Below, piece after piece: positions 29,872 through 38,548 of a stretch of 64,000 nt of DNA. The position numbers and the translations under genes are program-made. Below the pieces are notes generated by a model that saw nothing but the letters and a program-made list of their open reading frames with translations, was not told the DNA's origin and ran no database searches. The DNA is from an uncultured Erysipelotrichaceae bacterium (GTDB lineage Bacteria; Bacillota_I; Bacilli_A; Erysipelotrichales; Erysipelotrichaceae): the NCBI GenBank assembly GCA_902786245.1, contig CADABS010000003.1:42603-106602 (forward strand), in the 5' to 3' direction. Numbering within the stretch: position 1 is the first letter of the stretch; each line of letters starts with the position of its first letter.

Positions 29872-30459
29872 TCAAACCACAGATTTCAGTACCCAGTACC
29901 CCTTATCCCGGGCAGCAACCGTACAGTTTCCGAATACCTCTTCCAGCTTTCTGAGGGCGCTTTCAGCTCCCTGTTTCCTGCGGATGACCGCATACAGCGC
30001 TCCGCCCGGATTCAGGTGTGTCTTCGCGTCTTCGAACATCCGGTAGATGACTGCCTTGCCGGCTCTGATCGGCGGATTGGTCAGAACCGTATCGAACGGT
30101 CTGTCCACCGAAGCAAAGCCATCTGAGACAAAAGCATCCACCTGCACACCGTTTCCGGCACTGTTGAGCTGCGTCAGTTCAACCGCCCGCGGATTGATAT
30201 CCACCGCATACGTTTCCGTCTGAAACAGTTTTGTGCAGATGACTGCGACCACTCCGACGCCGCAGCCAAGATCCAGAAGAGAGCCTTTCAGACCTTCTCC
30301 GCAGACCGCTTCCAGAAGTATTTCCGTACCTCTGTCCACGCCCCGCTTGGAGAAAACTCCGTTATCTGTGATAAATGTGAATATATGACCCGAAAACCGG
30401 AAAGAGTGTTCCTTCCGGTTTTCTGACAGATTGCGGTTATCGGTAAAATAATGAGCCGT
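29872..30459 (-). CDS. RsmC/YbxB-like class I SAM methyltransferase with no canonical start codon
   Basis: A methyltransferase of the RsmC/RlmG family, probably acting on rRNA, as expected between rplL and rpoB in Bacillota (YbxB position). The SAM site is LLDLGCGVGVVAV and the catalytic motif is TNPPIRAGK. The frame with strong N-terminal similarity (HYFTDNRNLSENRKEHSF, then TDNGVFSKRGVD) runs upstream to a TAG at about 30475, but contains no ATG, GTG or TTG before the internal GTG at 30339. Starting there would remove the conserved N-terminal segment. An ACG at 30459 stands 9 bases after AAAGGA, exactly where homologues begin (195 aa against ~200 for the family). So either it uses ACG or there is a frameshift in the TTTT run just upstream. 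Confidence 0.8.
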   Translation of the reverse strand, partial: TAHYFTDNRNLSENRKEHSFRFSGHIFTFITDNGVFSKRGVDRGTEILLEAVCGEGLKGSLLDLGCGVGVVAVICTKLFQTETYAVDINPRAVELTQLNSAGNGVQVDAFVSDGFASVDRPFDTVLTNPPIRAGKAVIYRMFEDAKTHLNPGGALYAVIRRKQGAESALRKLEEVFGNCTVAARDKGYWVLKSVV

Positions 30460-30483
30460 AAAACCACATCCTTTCTAGGGTCG

Positions 30484-30510
30484 AAAAGCCGAAGGTCATT
30501 CGGCTTTTGT
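30484..30510 (-). terminator. Terminator or attenuator between rplL and the methyltransferase gene
   Basis: On the minus strand AAAAGCCGAA pairs with TTCGGCTTTT around a five-base loop. Ribosomal operons often have a partial terminator here that lowers rpoBC transcription relative to rplJL. Confidence 0.8.
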
Positions 30511-30529
30511 TTTACTGATGTAAATCAGA

Positions 30530-30901
30530 TTATTTGAATTCTACAGTAGCGCCAGCGTCTGTGAGAGTCTTCTTGATCTTCTCAGCTTCGTCAGAGGATA
30601 CATCCTTCTTGATTTCTGCAGGAACGCCGTCAACCAGCTTCTTCGCATCAACCAGTCCGAGACCTGTGATCTCACGGACAGCCTTGATAACAGCAACCTT
30701 GGAATCGCCGATTGCGCTCAGGACAACTGTAACAGATGTCGGGCCTTCATCAGCAGCTTCAACCGGAGCAGCAGCAACTGCAACAGGAGCAGCAGCGGAT
30801 ACGCCGTATTTTTCTTCGATTGCTTTTACGAGTTCATTGAGTTCAAGAATTGTAGCTTCATCAAGATAAGCCAGGATTTCTTCCTGTGTTAATTTTGCCA
30901 T
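30530..30901 (-). CDS. rplL: Ribosomal protein bL12 (L7/L12)
   Basis: A 123-aa stalk protein of the large ribosomal subunit, which recruits translation factors. It has the N-terminal dimerisation domain, an Ala-rich hinge ([15 protein letters not shown]) and the conserved C-terminal domain with [16 protein letters not shown] and [13 protein letters not shown]. Length is normal. It follows rplJ by 20 bases with AAAGGAG before the ATG. Confidence 0.99.
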   Translation of the reverse strand: MAKLTQEEILAYLDEATILELNELVKAIEEKYGVSAAAPVAVAAAPVEAADEGPTSVTVVLSAIGDSKVAVIKAVREITGLGLVDAKKLVDGVPAEIKKDVSSDEAEKIKKTLTDAGATVEFK

Positions 30902-30921
30902 GATTTTTCTCCTTTTCTTCC

Positions 30922-31467
30922 TTAGGCTTCAGTTGCCGGTTCAGCGGCAGTTTCTTCAGCAGCCGGAGCTGCAGCACCATTCGCTCTCGCTTCTGCAACT
31001 GCGTTGACAGCGCGGGCGAACGAAGATACAGGTGCATTCAGTACCGACAGCAGCATGCTCAGCATACCATCTCTGTTCGGCAGTGCGGACAGTTCATTGA
31101 TCGTCTTCTGATCTACGACCTTGCCTTCTACGATACCACCCTTGAGGATCAGCGCCTTGTGCTTCTTCGCAAAGGTCGCCATCAGGCGGGCGGCAGTCGT
31201 CTCATCCGTACCGAATGCCAGTGCGTTCGGACCAGTGAGTGATTCTTTCAGATCACCGAAACCGGCAGCGTCCGCAGCCTTGCCTGCCAGCGTGTTTTTG
31301 TAGACTTTCATCTCAACGCCTTCAGCACGGAGGGTTCTGCGCAGTTCCGTGATCTCTGCAACACTCAGACCACGATACTCAGCGACAACGGTGGATGATG
31401 AACCGGTGAACTTGCCCTGGATTTCAGAAACAACGTTCTGCTTAGACTGTAAAATCGTCTGATTCAT
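30922..31467 (-). CDS. rplJ: Ribosomal protein uL10
   Basis: A 181-aa protein that anchors the L12 dimers to the 23S rRNA stalk base. The N-terminal rRNA-binding part contains [18 protein letters not shown] and KVYKNTLA; the C-terminal helix binds L12 and ends in an Ala/Glu-rich tail. I chose MNQTILQ at 31467, with GGAAGGTGAAGG in front; the longer frame starts inside the leader. It is preceded by an L10 leader RNA that L10 itself is known to bind. Confidence 0.98.
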   Translation of the reverse strand: MNQTILQSKQNVVSEIQGKFTGSSSTVVAEYRGLSVAEITELRRTLRAEGVEMKVYKNTLAGKAADAAGFGDLKESLTGPNALAFGTDETTAARLMATFAKKHKALILKGGIVEGKVVDQKTINELSALPNRDGMLSMLLSVLNAPVSSFARAVNAVAEARANGAAAPAAEETAAEPATEA

Positions 31468-31489
31468 TCCTTCACCTTCCTTTTTTTCT

Positions 31490-31620
31490 GTTATCGCATA
31501 CACATATATAGAAAGCCCACGCGGAATGCGAGGGCCTGAAAAGTCATGTAAAATATAACTTTCATCTACCTCGGTAACATAATTAAGCTTCCGCCGTTAC
31601 TGTCTATGGTATTTGATAAC
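31490..31620 (-). promoter_or_regulatory. L10 leader RNA
   Basis: The minus-strand leader shows the conserved L10 leader elements: ACCATAGACAGTAACGG near 31600 and ACCGAGGT near 31570, then a hairpin GCCCTCGC/GCGTGGGC followed by TTTCT just before rplJ. In Bacillota the L10-L12 complex binds this RNA and represses the operon, usually by promoting the attenuator. Confidence 0.85.
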
Positions 31621-31627
31621 GTCTAAT

Positions 31628-31655
31628 ATGTTAGCACAGATTCTTCTGTTGTCAA
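31628..31655 (-). promoter_or_regulatory. Promoter of rplJL
   Basis: Minus-strand TTGACA (31650-31655) and TAACAT (31628-31633) are 16 bases apart, with a TGC before the -10 (extended -10). It explains why rplJ can be transcribed apart from rplKA, which is 7 kb away. Confidence 0.75.
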
Positions 31656-31662
31656 AATGTTT

Positions 31663-32487
31663 TTACAGATTTGCGTCTGTATAGTAGAGATTTGCGGTTT
31701 TTCCGTCAATCCTCTGCCCCTTTTCATCCGTCAGAGCCGCCTCATAGCAGACCGTGCCGGCCGTAACTGTCTGCCGCCTTGCGTCCTGATCCGCAAGAAT
31801 CAGCTCACAGAGTTCAATGTTCTCATCGAGAATATGCTTGGGTTGAGTATAGATGTTATGGCTGCGGATGACCGTATCATAGCAGTCATCATATGTTTTC
31901 AGATACCGCAGTCCGGCAAGATATTCCCTGATGGAAAGAGCACCGTTTGTGAACATGAATGTATGCTTGGTGCATCCGTCGCCATAGAACATGATTCTGT
32001 CTTCTTCAATCAGAAACATCGTCATGCCGGCTGTATGCCCGGGAACGCTGACGGCTCTGACATGCACACCGCCCAGATCGAACACATCTCCGTCATGCAG
32101 CGGCAGAAACGGATCGGTCCGTTTGCAGTTGAAGTCAGCCATGACGATATCCGCCATTTCCGGATAGTTTCTTCCGAACATCTTCAGATCATTCTTTCTG
32201 TGCTGCAGATCGTATTCTGCGTCATACATAAACCAGTCTTTTTCGCTCATATATACTTCATCGAACAGACCGGCGCCGTTGACATGATCGACATGGCAGT
32301 GCGATACGGCCACGGTGTACGGCAGGCCCTGCAGCAGATACTCCGCATATCCGCGCAGATCCCCGATTCCCCAGCCGGTATCGATCAGAAGTGCTTTCTC
32401 TGTGCCTTTGACAAGATAGCAGTAGACACCCGGCTCGATGATTCTGATGATATGCGGGCTGATCTGATCATGTGTAAATTTAACCAT
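31663..32487 (-). CDS. MBL-fold metallohydrolase
   Basis: A 274-aa metallo-beta-lactamase fold protein. The metal site motif is SHCHVDHVNG near residue 65, with the following His in VPGHTAGM and Asp in FYGDGCTK. Related to the MBL gene at 16018 in layout but only distantly in sequence. The ATG at 32487 has GGAGGAAACG upstream; the longer frame has no ribosome site. It is the last gene of the block that separates rplA from rplJ; the rplJ promoter lies partly just beyond its stop. Confidence 0.9.
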   Translation of the reverse strand: MVKFTHDQISPHIIRIIEPGVYCYLVKGTEKALLIDTGWGIGDLRGYAEYLLQGLPYTVAVSHCHVDHVNGAGLFDEVYMSEKDWFMYDAEYDLQHRKNDLKMFGRNYPEMADIVMADFNCKRTDPFLPLHDGDVFDLGGVHVRAVSVPGHTAGMTMFLIEEDRIMFYGDGCTKHTFMFTNGALSIREYLAGLRYLKTYDDCYDTVIRSHNIYTQPKHILDENIELCELILADQDARRQTVTAGTVCYEAALTDEKGQRIDGKTANLYYTDANL

Positions 32488-32557
32488 TATCGTTTCCTCC
32501 GCCTTCATTATCGTATGAACCGGGTGTCTTTCCAAAATAATCTGCTTATTCAATGCA

Positions 32558-32926
32558 TCAGTTTTTCTGATGATTCCTTTCCCAGATACAGCCGCATGCG
32601 CCGATGATGACAAGACCGGTACCGAAACAGAGCAGGATCACCGGATAGATGCTCGAGGTGCCGTATATTTCCAGCACGCCCGTCAGAAGCAGACCCAGGG
32701 TAATGCACAGCACTCCGTCATTCCAGAGCCGGTTCGTGCCTGTGCGCATCATGATGCACGGCAATGCGCCAAGAACCAGCGGCACAAAGCCCATACAGAT
32801 CATTGCGGCGGAATATACACCGAAGCTGAACATTTCATAGATGAATGCGAATACCATGCATCCAAGGGCTATATACAGCCAGATCATTGTTTCCTTTTTA
32901 TTGTTAATAGCCGATACAGACCGCAT
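32558..32926 (-). CDS. Small four-helix membrane protein
   Basis: A 122-aa protein with four hydrophobic segments (MIWLYIALGCMVFAFIY; AAMICMGFVPLVLGALP; GVLCITLGLLLTGVLEIYG; YPVILLCFGTGLVIIGACG) and a short basic tail. Its family is unknown to me. The start at 32926, after AAAGGAG, overlaps the end of the phosphodiester glycosidase gene by 23 bases, so the two are coupled. It may assist that exported enzyme or the GT2/GtrA protein upstream. Confidence 0.75.
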   Translation of the reverse strand: MRSVSAINNKKETMIWLYIALGCMVFAFIYEMFSFGVYSAAMICMGFVPLVLGALPCIMMRTGTNRLWNDGVLCITLGLLLTGVLEIYGTSSIYPVILLCFGTGLVIIGACGCIWERNHQKN

Positions 32927-33788
32927 CGCTGACACTCCTTTCTGACATTCTGTTTCCGCTCGTTGTCGGATAATTGACGACTTCACCCATAAAGACCATG
33001 GTCGAAGAACCGCCTCCGTCAAGGTTATAGGCAGTCTTCACATCCAGCGTTTCAAGGAACGACGCCAGTTCATACAGCGACAGCCCTTCGCTTTCATCCG
33101 TTCTGCCGTCGCTGACGACAAGCAGATAGTGCAGAGGCTCAATTTCGCAGATCGCTGTCCGCGGATTGGAAGCCATCGCCTTTCCGACTTCATCCTCCGC
33201 ACCGACGATGATCTCTCCGTTTTCGATCAGACCCGGGCCGAAGGAATAGACCTGCAGCGCACCGGCATCCAGCAGTTCCTGCGCAGTAACGGAGCCTTCC
33301 GTTATGATCGAGAAGCTTCCGTCTGCATCGATCACAAGATCTTCCTGGGCGGAGGAAGCTGCCTTTTCTCTGTACAGGACACCGTTGCGGATCACATAGC
33401 CGCTGCTGCGGGCGCCGTAGTAATCGCCGTTGACTGCCAGAACCGCATCGTTTTCCTGTGCCATCTCGCTGGTTTCATCCGTGACATTCTTTCCGTATGT
33501 GTTATCTGCCAGGACGCTGTAGAGATACGAAATATCGCTGACCTGCACATCCGCCACGTGGATATCCGTATCCATGTAACGGTATGTCCCGACCGATACG
33601 CTGATGTTTTCATCTTCATAGGATGACGCCGTGACTTCCGGTTCGGATACGGACACCGTCTCTGTCTGTGTCTCTCTGACTGCGGCCGTTTCATATTTCT
33701 GCGTAAATACGAATGTATCCAGCAGTACCAGTGCGCCGGCACAGGCAATTGCCGCACAGTCTGCCGCATGGAACATTTTTCCCGTCAT
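32904..33788 (-). CDS. Exported phosphodiester glycosidase (NAGPA-like) domain protein
   Basis: A 294-aa protein with an N-terminal membrane anchor (AADCAAIACAGALVLLDTFVF), a Thr/Glu-rich spacer, and a phosphodiester glycosidase domain like the mammalian uncovering enzyme and bacterial exopolysaccharide proteins. The motifs AVNGDYYG and YNLDGGGSSTMV are characteristic. It would act outside the cell on a sugar-phosphodiester polymer such as teichoic acid or capsule. The ATG overlaps the stop of the GT2/GtrA gene (ATGA), and AAGAAGGTGG lies upstream. Confidence 0.88.
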   Translation of the reverse strand: MTGKMFHAADCAAIACAGALVLLDTFVFTQKYETAAVRETQTETVSVSEPEVTASSYEDENISVSVGTYRYMDTDIHVADVQVSDISYLYSVLADNTYGKNVTDETSEMAQENDAVLAVNGDYYGARSSGYVIRNGVLYREKAASSAQEDLVIDADGSFSIITEGSVTAQELLDAGALQVYSFGPGLIENGEIIVGAEDEVGKAMASNPRTAICEIEPLHYLLVVSDGRTDESEGLSLYELASFLETLDVKTAYNLDGGGSSTMVFMGEVVNYPTTSGNRMSERSVSDAVCIGY

Positions 33789-34825
33789 TGTGCCACCTTC
33801 TTTCTGTCTGTAAATACATACCGGTTCTGTACGGTCCAGGATACGCTGAACAGGATCGCTTCCGTCAGGATCTTTGCAGCAATCGTGTTCATGCCGGTGC
33901 CGCTCAGTACATACAGAACCGCTGTGTTGCATACAAGGATTGCAGCCGCCAGTGCCGCATAGCGCAGCAGGCTTCCGGTCCTGCTTCCTTCATCGTGGAA
34001 TACCGCCCGGCGGTTGACTTCATAATTGAACAGCGCCGAAATCAGCCTTGCCAGTACATTGGCTGCCAGCAGTCTGTATGTTCCCGTAAACAGCGTACTG
34101 AACAGTGCGAACAGACTGCAGTCAAGAACAAACGACGAAACCGAAGCCAGGGAGAATTTCAGGATCTGCGAATAGATCCGGAAAGAATCGCGGAACGGAT
34201 GGAAATGCGAACATTCGTTGTTTCCTTCATACACTGCCGCAACCGGGACTTCCCGGATCGCAATGCCGCTGCGGATGCAGTACAGCAGCTGGTTCATTTC
34301 ATATTCATACCTGTCGCCCTGTACCTGCATCAGTGACGGAATCATCGAACTGTCAAATGCCCGCAGACCCGTCTGTGTATCGCTGACATGCACACCGGTC
34401 AGAAAACCGAATACCCCTTCCGTGATCCTGTTTCCCCAGTATGATCGGAACGGTACATCTTCTTTTCTGAAACTGCGCACACCCAGTACCAGCGATCCTG
34501 GAACTTCCGCTGCTTCTGCTGCGGTTTTCAGTATATCTTCCATCAGATGCTGGCCGTCCGCATCGGCCGTTACGACCGTGCAGTCCCGTATATTTTCATG
34601 AATGTATTCCATGCCCCGCTTCATCGCGGCGCCTTTGCCCGTATTGACGGGCTGTCTGAGCAGAACTGTCTCTGACGGCAGTCTGGCAAATACCTCATCA
34701 TATTCTGCCGGCGAGCCGTCATTGACGACAACGCACCGGACATTGTGTTCTTCCAGTTCTTTCACCAGAGACAGCAGCGTTTCCTGCGGACAATACGCAG
34801 GGATCAATGCAGTTATCATATACAT
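33785..34825 (-). CDS. Glycosyltransferase family 2 fused to GtrA
   Basis: A 346-aa two-domain protein. Residues ~1-215 are a GT-A glycosyltransferase (ALIPAYCPQETL start, VVNDGSP, and the TADADGQH metal motif) like dolichol/undecaprenyl-phosphate sugar synthases. Residues ~225-346 hold four transmembrane helices of the GtrA type, which flip the lipid-linked sugar. So it likely makes and flips undecaprenyl-phosphate-hexose for decorating a wall polymer. I chose the ATG at 34825, 8 bases after GGAGG; the earlier GTG and ATG lie too close to it. It starts an operon with the NAGPA-like and the small membrane gene. Confidence 0.88.
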   Translation of the reverse strand: MYMITALIPAYCPQETLLSLVKELEEHNVRCVVVNDGSPAEYDEVFARLPSETVLLRQPVNTGKGAAMKRGMEYIHENIRDCTVVTADADGQHLMEDILKTAAEAAEVPGSLVLGVRSFRKEDVPFRSYWGNRITEGVFGFLTGVHVSDTQTGLRAFDSSMIPSLMQVQGDRYEYEMNQLLYCIRSGIAIREVPVAAVYEGNNECSHFHPFRDSFRIYSQILKFSLASVSSFVLDCSLFALFSTLFTGTYRLLAANVLARLISALFNYEVNRRAVFHDEGSRTGSLLRYAALAAAILVCNTAVLYVLSGTGMNTIAAKILTEAILFSVSWTVQNRYVFTDRKKVAQ

Positions 34826-34869
34826 ATTCATCACCTCCGCTGCATGATCAGAGAATACCGGAGGAAACT

Positions 34870-34902
34870 TAAAAACATCTGTTCAGACTGTGAACAGATG
34901 CC
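34870..34902 (-). terminator. Terminator after the Pr6Pr-like gene
   Basis: On the minus strand GCATCTGTTCA pairs with TGAACAGATGT and is followed by TTTT. It separates the patatin/Pr6Pr-like pair from the GT2/GtrA operon. Confidence 0.85.
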
Positions 34903-34939
34903 GAATTTCATGTATGGTTACTGCGAAGACAGAACCCTC

Positions 34940-35482
34940 TCAGCGGATCATTCCGATCATAGCAGAGATGCCTGTGATCAGGCTCAGAAGCACACCGACC
35001 CATACCGCTGTCAATGCAATGCCCTGTCTGCGGATCCGGAAAAACGGATACGGTCCGTCATATCTGCCGAGCCAGTTCAGCCAGATCATAAACAGACCGT
35101 AGACCAGCGTAATCACTGCCGGCAGGATCAAGAAGCCGGCATGCGGCTCCAGAAAGATATAGGAACTGACGGAAAGAAGCGGACAGAGCGTATGGTGATA
35201 CAGCCCGTTGCCCGATAACATCAGTTTTCTGAATCCGCCGCCCATCGGTACCAGTACAAACAGCGTCACCAGAAACGTCATTGTAAGCATGCATACACTG
35301 AGATACCGCAGGACCGTAACCCATGTACCCTCAGACAGCACAAAAGCGATGGAAGCACCCAGCGCACACAGATTGGACAGCTGCGTATAGAATGCCAGGA
35401 TCTTCCATTTCCTTGCCCGGATACTGATATAAAGTCCCCGGCATTCCAGCAGGATGACTGCCAGACTGATCCACTTGGCCAT
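34940..35482 (-). CDS. Six-helix membrane protein, Pr6Pr/FAR-17a-like
   Basis: A 180-aa polytopic membrane protein with about six hydrophobic segments. The stretch FYTQLSNLCALGASI in the second helix resembles the FFT-QSN motif of the Pr6Pr and FAR-17a/AIG1-like families, some of whose animal members are lipases of fatty acid esters of hydroxy fatty acids. That assignment is from motif memory. It starts 5 bases after the stop of the patatin-like phospholipase gene, which would fit a lipid-related role. Confidence 0.75.
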   Translation of the reverse strand: MAKWISLAVILLECRGLYISIRARKWKILAFYTQLSNLCALGASIAFVLSEGTWVTVLRYLSVCMLTMTFLVTLFVLVPMGGGFRKLMLSGNGLYHHTLCPLLSVSSYIFLEPHAGFLILPAVITLVYGLFMIWLNWLGRYDGPYPFFRIRRQGIALTAVWVGVLLSLITGISAMIGMIR

Positions 35483-35487
35483 GACTT

Positions 35488-36387
35488 TCAGCCTTCAAGA
35501 TATTCTTTCAGTTCTTCCAGATGGTCCAGGGCATCCTGATATCCGAGCCAGTAGATATCCGCCAGAGCGTTCATATCCCCTTCAAAGCGGCGGATCGTGA
35601 CCGGCCGGGACGGAGCGATCACAAAAATGCGTCCGGACTGTTCCAGCATGTTCAGATGCTCGATCAGCACATTGTATCTTGCGGCCTGTTCCTCCAGATC
35701 GAACTTCAGATTCGGATACTGCCGGTATTCGAGATCGGTGATATGGAGCGGCCGGTGCACGGTCTTGCGGTAGTTCCTGTCCCGGGTGCGTACGACCAGG
35801 ATCTTCTGATATCCTTCATGCAGCGCCCAGTCGACCGGAATGCGCACGGCCAGACCGCCGTCCAGATATTTCTTTCCTCTGATTTCCACCGGCAGGCTTA
35901 CATAAGGCACCGTTGCGGAAGCCTGTACCGCCGCATAGATTGCCTCCCGGTCGTCTTTTTCGAAGACTTCCGCCTCACCGCTTTCAATATCCGTCGCCAC
36001 TGCCGCAAAGCGTCTGCTCTGATCAAAGAACCGTTCCTCATCAAAAGGATACTCTTCATTCAGTTCATGGAAGAGATAAGAAAACCCGGTAACGCCCCGG
36101 TCTCTGCGCAGGGCACCGATGCCGACATAATTCCGGTCATGCCGGTGCGACAGATTGATCCTTGCCGCCCTGCCGATCTGACCGGAGACATAGTTCATAC
36201 CGCACAGCGCTCCGGCGGATACGCCGATCACGCTCTGCAGATTGATATCTTTTTCCATGAGTCTGTCTATGACGCCCAGTGTATACAGACCGCGCCATGC
36301 GCCTCCCTCCAGGACAGCGCATCCTTCCGTGATGTGCTCTGATGCTCTGCCGGAAGGCAGTTCATCCAGTTTTTCATATGTTTTCAT
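35488..36387 (-). CDS. Patatin-like phospholipase
   Basis: A 299-aa patatin-family hydrolase that probably cleaves acyl chains from lipids in the cytoplasm. It has the oxyanion loop EGGAWRGLYT, the Ser nucleophile in GVSAGALCG near residue 57 and the Asp of the dyad in LDGGLAVR near residue 180. Close relatives are the YjjU type, often annotated as predicted esterases. The ribosome site is GGAG, 9 bases upstream. It forms an operon with the Pr6Pr-like gene. Confidence 0.93.
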   Translation of the reverse strand: MKTYEKLDELPSGRASEHITEGCAVLEGGAWRGLYTLGVIDRLMEKDINLQSVIGVSAGALCGMNYVSGQIGRAARINLSHRHDRNYVGIGALRRDRGVTGFSYLFHELNEEYPFDEERFFDQSRRFAAVATDIESGEAEVFEKDDREAIYAAVQASATVPYVSLPVEIRGKKYLDGGLAVRIPVDWALHEGYQKILVVRTRDRNYRKTVHRPLHITDLEYRQYPNLKFDLEEQAARYNVLIEHLNMLEQSGRIFVIAPSRPVTIRRFEGDMNALADIYWLGYQDALDHLEELKEYLEG

Positions 36388-36423
36388 AAGCTGAATCTCC
36401 GTAATGATTATATACCTCTGACT

Positions 36424-36449
36424 GAAAAACGGGTTCCACAGAACCCGCT
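36424..36449 (-). terminator. Terminator after the M24 peptidase gene
   Basis: On the minus strand GCGGGTTC pairs with GAACCCGT and is followed by TTTTC. Confidence 0.85.
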
Positions 36450-36455
36450 GTGCTG

Positions 36456-37529
36456 TTACCCGATAATTTCAATTTCATGCGGATAGCTGTTGAGCACCTC
36501 GTGCCCTTCTTCCGTGATCAGAACAAGGTCTTCGATCCGGCAGCCGAGCAGCTGAGGATCATAGATGCCGGGTTCGATCGAGAATGTATTGCCCGGTTCC
36601 GTCAGCTGGGCAAATGCCGCGGAAACATCGCCGTATTCATGCACTTCCGTGCCGATGAAATGGCCAAGACGATGGGTAAAGTACGGCCCGAAGCCGCCAT
36701 CGGCGATAATATCTCTTGCGGTTTTATCAATGTCACAAAGCGGAATGCCCGCTTTCAGAACCGACTCCGCCGTTTCATTTGCCTGCCGCACAAGATTGTA
36801 TACACGGACCTGTTCAGCCGACGGCTCTTTTTTATAGAAGAATGTTCTTGTCATATCCGAGCAGTAGCCGTCGACGACACAGCCGACATCAAACAGCACC
36901 GCGTCGCCTTCCTGCACAACGGTATCGTCCGGCATATGATGCGGATCGGCACAGTTTCTGCCGAAGGAAACGATCGGATCAAAGGAATATCCGCTTGCCC
37001 CGAGGCTCTGATAGATGCCCAGCAGCTGATCGGCGACTTCCTTTTCGCTGACTCCGTCATGGATCAGCGTTTTGAATATGCACATCGCTTCATCATTGAC
37101 CGCCGAAGCGCGGCGCATCTTTTCGATCTCACTTTCATCCTTGACGGCCCTTGCCCTGTCAACCGCCAGCGAACCGCTGAAGAAAGACGGGACGATCTGT
37201 CTGTCGATCATCGGCAGAAGGAACCTCGCGGTCATGTTCTTGTCCACGCCAAGCGGCTGTGTTTCATCCAGCTGCTCCGCGATCAGTCCGATAATATCAT
37301 CCGTATCGGAAAAGGAGATTCTCCGAAGCCCTAGATCCTCATTGAGAGGAAAAAGCTCATTCAGATACAGCAGAGGTTCCTTTCCCTCCCTCAGCAGAAG
37401 CCCGAGAAACCTTTCGCCCGGGTAAAAGCGTTTTTCCAGAAGATAATTGATCGCCGCAGGATCCGTGATGAGCACCTGGGTGCCCGGAAGGTATTTCATG
37501 ATTTTTTCTGCACGCGCATGTATAAGCAT
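36456..37529 (-). CDS. M24 family Xaa-Pro peptidase
   Basis: A 357-aa dinuclear metallopeptidase of the creatinase fold, cleaving after N-terminal X before Pro. The N-terminal creatinase domain covers residues ~1-125; the catalytic domain has the five ligands: two Asp in FDVGCVVDGYCSDMTR, His in FTHRLGHFIG, Glu in FSIEPGIY and Glu in CRIEDLVL. Length and layout match YqhT/PepQ-like enzymes. The ATG at 37529 has GGAGA 5-6 bases upstream. It is monocistronic, between two terminators. Confidence 0.95.
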   Translation of the reverse strand: MLIHARAEKIMKYLPGTQVLITDPAAINYLLEKRFYPGERFLGLLLREGKEPLLYLNELFPLNEDLGLRRISFSDTDDIIGLIAEQLDETQPLGVDKNMTARFLLPMIDRQIVPSFFSGSLAVDRARAVKDESEIEKMRRASAVNDEAMCIFKTLIHDGVSEKEVADQLLGIYQSLGASGYSFDPIVSFGRNCADPHHMPDDTVVQEGDAVLFDVGCVVDGYCSDMTRTFFYKKEPSAEQVRVYNLVRQANETAESVLKAGIPLCDIDKTARDIIADGGFGPYFTHRLGHFIGTEVHEYGDVSAAFAQLTEPGNTFSIEPGIYDPQLLGCRIEDLVLITEEGHEVLNSYPHEIEIIG

Positions 37530-37561
37530 AACAGTCTCCGTTTCTGTCCTCGATTATAGCA

Positions 37562-37590
37562 GAAAAAAGAATACGGCAGAACCGTATTCA
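37562..37590 (-). terminator. Terminator after the Cof-type HAD gene
   Basis: On the minus strand GAATACGG pairs with CCGTATTC and is followed by TTTTTTC; the stem overlaps the stop codon of the gene. Confidence 0.88.
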
Positions 37591-38442
37591 TTCATTCCAG
37601 AGTCCTTTGGGCTTCAGATACTTTTCAATCAGATAGTGGCCGGCGCCGCCCGAGAAGCAGTCCAGTTCCGTCACGTCATCCGCCACTGCCTTTGTCTTTT
37701 CATTTCCGTTGGCCAGGCATACACCCCAGCCGGCTTCCTCCAGCAGGGAATTGTCGTTTTCGTTATCGCCGAAGGCAATGATTTCTTTCAAATCAATATC
37801 ATTGGCCTTCGCAAAGCGGATCAGACCGGATCCCTTGGTAATCGTTCTGTCAATCACTTCCACCGTTCCCGGGAATGTGCCGACGCACTGGAAGCGGTCG
37901 CCGAATTTCGAAAGAATCCGTTCACGGACCAGTTTCTCGACATCCGGCGTCGTACGGAAAAGAATCTTGAAACAGGGCTTTGCGCAGAAGCCGTCAATAT
38001 CTCCTGTATAATCATCAAACACCCAGCCGTGACGCTTCATCGATTCAAACAGCTCGCCCTTGATATGCATCGCCGCATGGTTTCCGCCGCCTTCAACGTT
38101 GACGGAAATCTCATGTTCCTCGATTAACGGCATCATGTATGTCAGGATCTCTTTCATGGTTTCCCTGTCCATCAGGTCCATCGTCCAGTCGCATTTGTGC
38201 CGGAGGTCATACAGCTGTCCGCCGTTCATGCCAATCAGAAAGTCAAAGGGATAATCCAGTCCCCACGCCGCGCCTTGGTTGTACAGTCTGTCATCCAGTT
38301 CCCGGCCAGTTGCCAGTCCGAGAAGGACACCGTTGGCGTGAAGCACATCGAATGCCTTCTTTGTCAGTTCCGGAAGGTCGCCGCCTTTTGTCGTCAGGGT
38401 CATGTCAATATCCGCTGCCAATGCTCTTATGTTCTCAATCAT
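37588..38442 (-). CDS. Cof-type HAD hydrolase
   Basis: A 284-aa haloacid dehalogenase-type phosphatase of the Cof/YidA (type IIB cap) branch. The nucleophile motif is ADIDMTLT at residue 10, motif II LATGR, motif III Lys in RTITKGSGL and motif [14 protein letters not shown]. It should dephosphorylate a sugar phosphate or similar small molecule. It is transcribed on its own, upstream of the M24 gene and downstream of the rplA terminator. Confidence 0.93.
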   Translation of the reverse strand: MIENIRALAADIDMTLTTKGGDLPELTKKAFDVLHANGVLLGLATGRELDDRLYNQGAAWGLDYPFDFLIGMNGGQLYDLRHKCDWTMDLMDRETMKEILTYMMPLIEEHEISVNVEGGGNHAAMHIKGELFESMKRHGWVFDDYTGDIDGFCAKPCFKILFRTTPDVEKLVRERILSKFGDRFQCVGTFPGTVEVIDRTITKGSGLIRFAKANDIDLKEIIAFGDNENDNSLLEEAGWGVCLANGNEKTKAVADDVTELDCFSGGAGHYLIEKYLKPKGLWNE

Positions 38443-38515
38443 ATTTATTTACCACCGTTCGTATCGTATCGTTTTTTCCGACAATTGCAATCAAAATACT
38501 CACAAATGCCGTACA

Positions 38516-38541
38516 TAAAAAAAGACGGATCGCTCCGTCTT
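38516..38541 (-). terminator. Terminator after rplA
   Basis: On the minus strand AAGACGGA pairs with TCCGTCTT around a GCGA loop and is followed by seven T. It ends the rplKA transcript, which is normally continuous with or adjacent to rplJL. Confidence 0.92.
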
Positions 38542-38548
38542 CACTTCA

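Noticed and set aside
30339..30339. GTG at 30339 as the true start of the methyltransferase
   Set aside because: It would remove the conserved N-terminal segment and has a poor ribosome site; kept only as an alternative.
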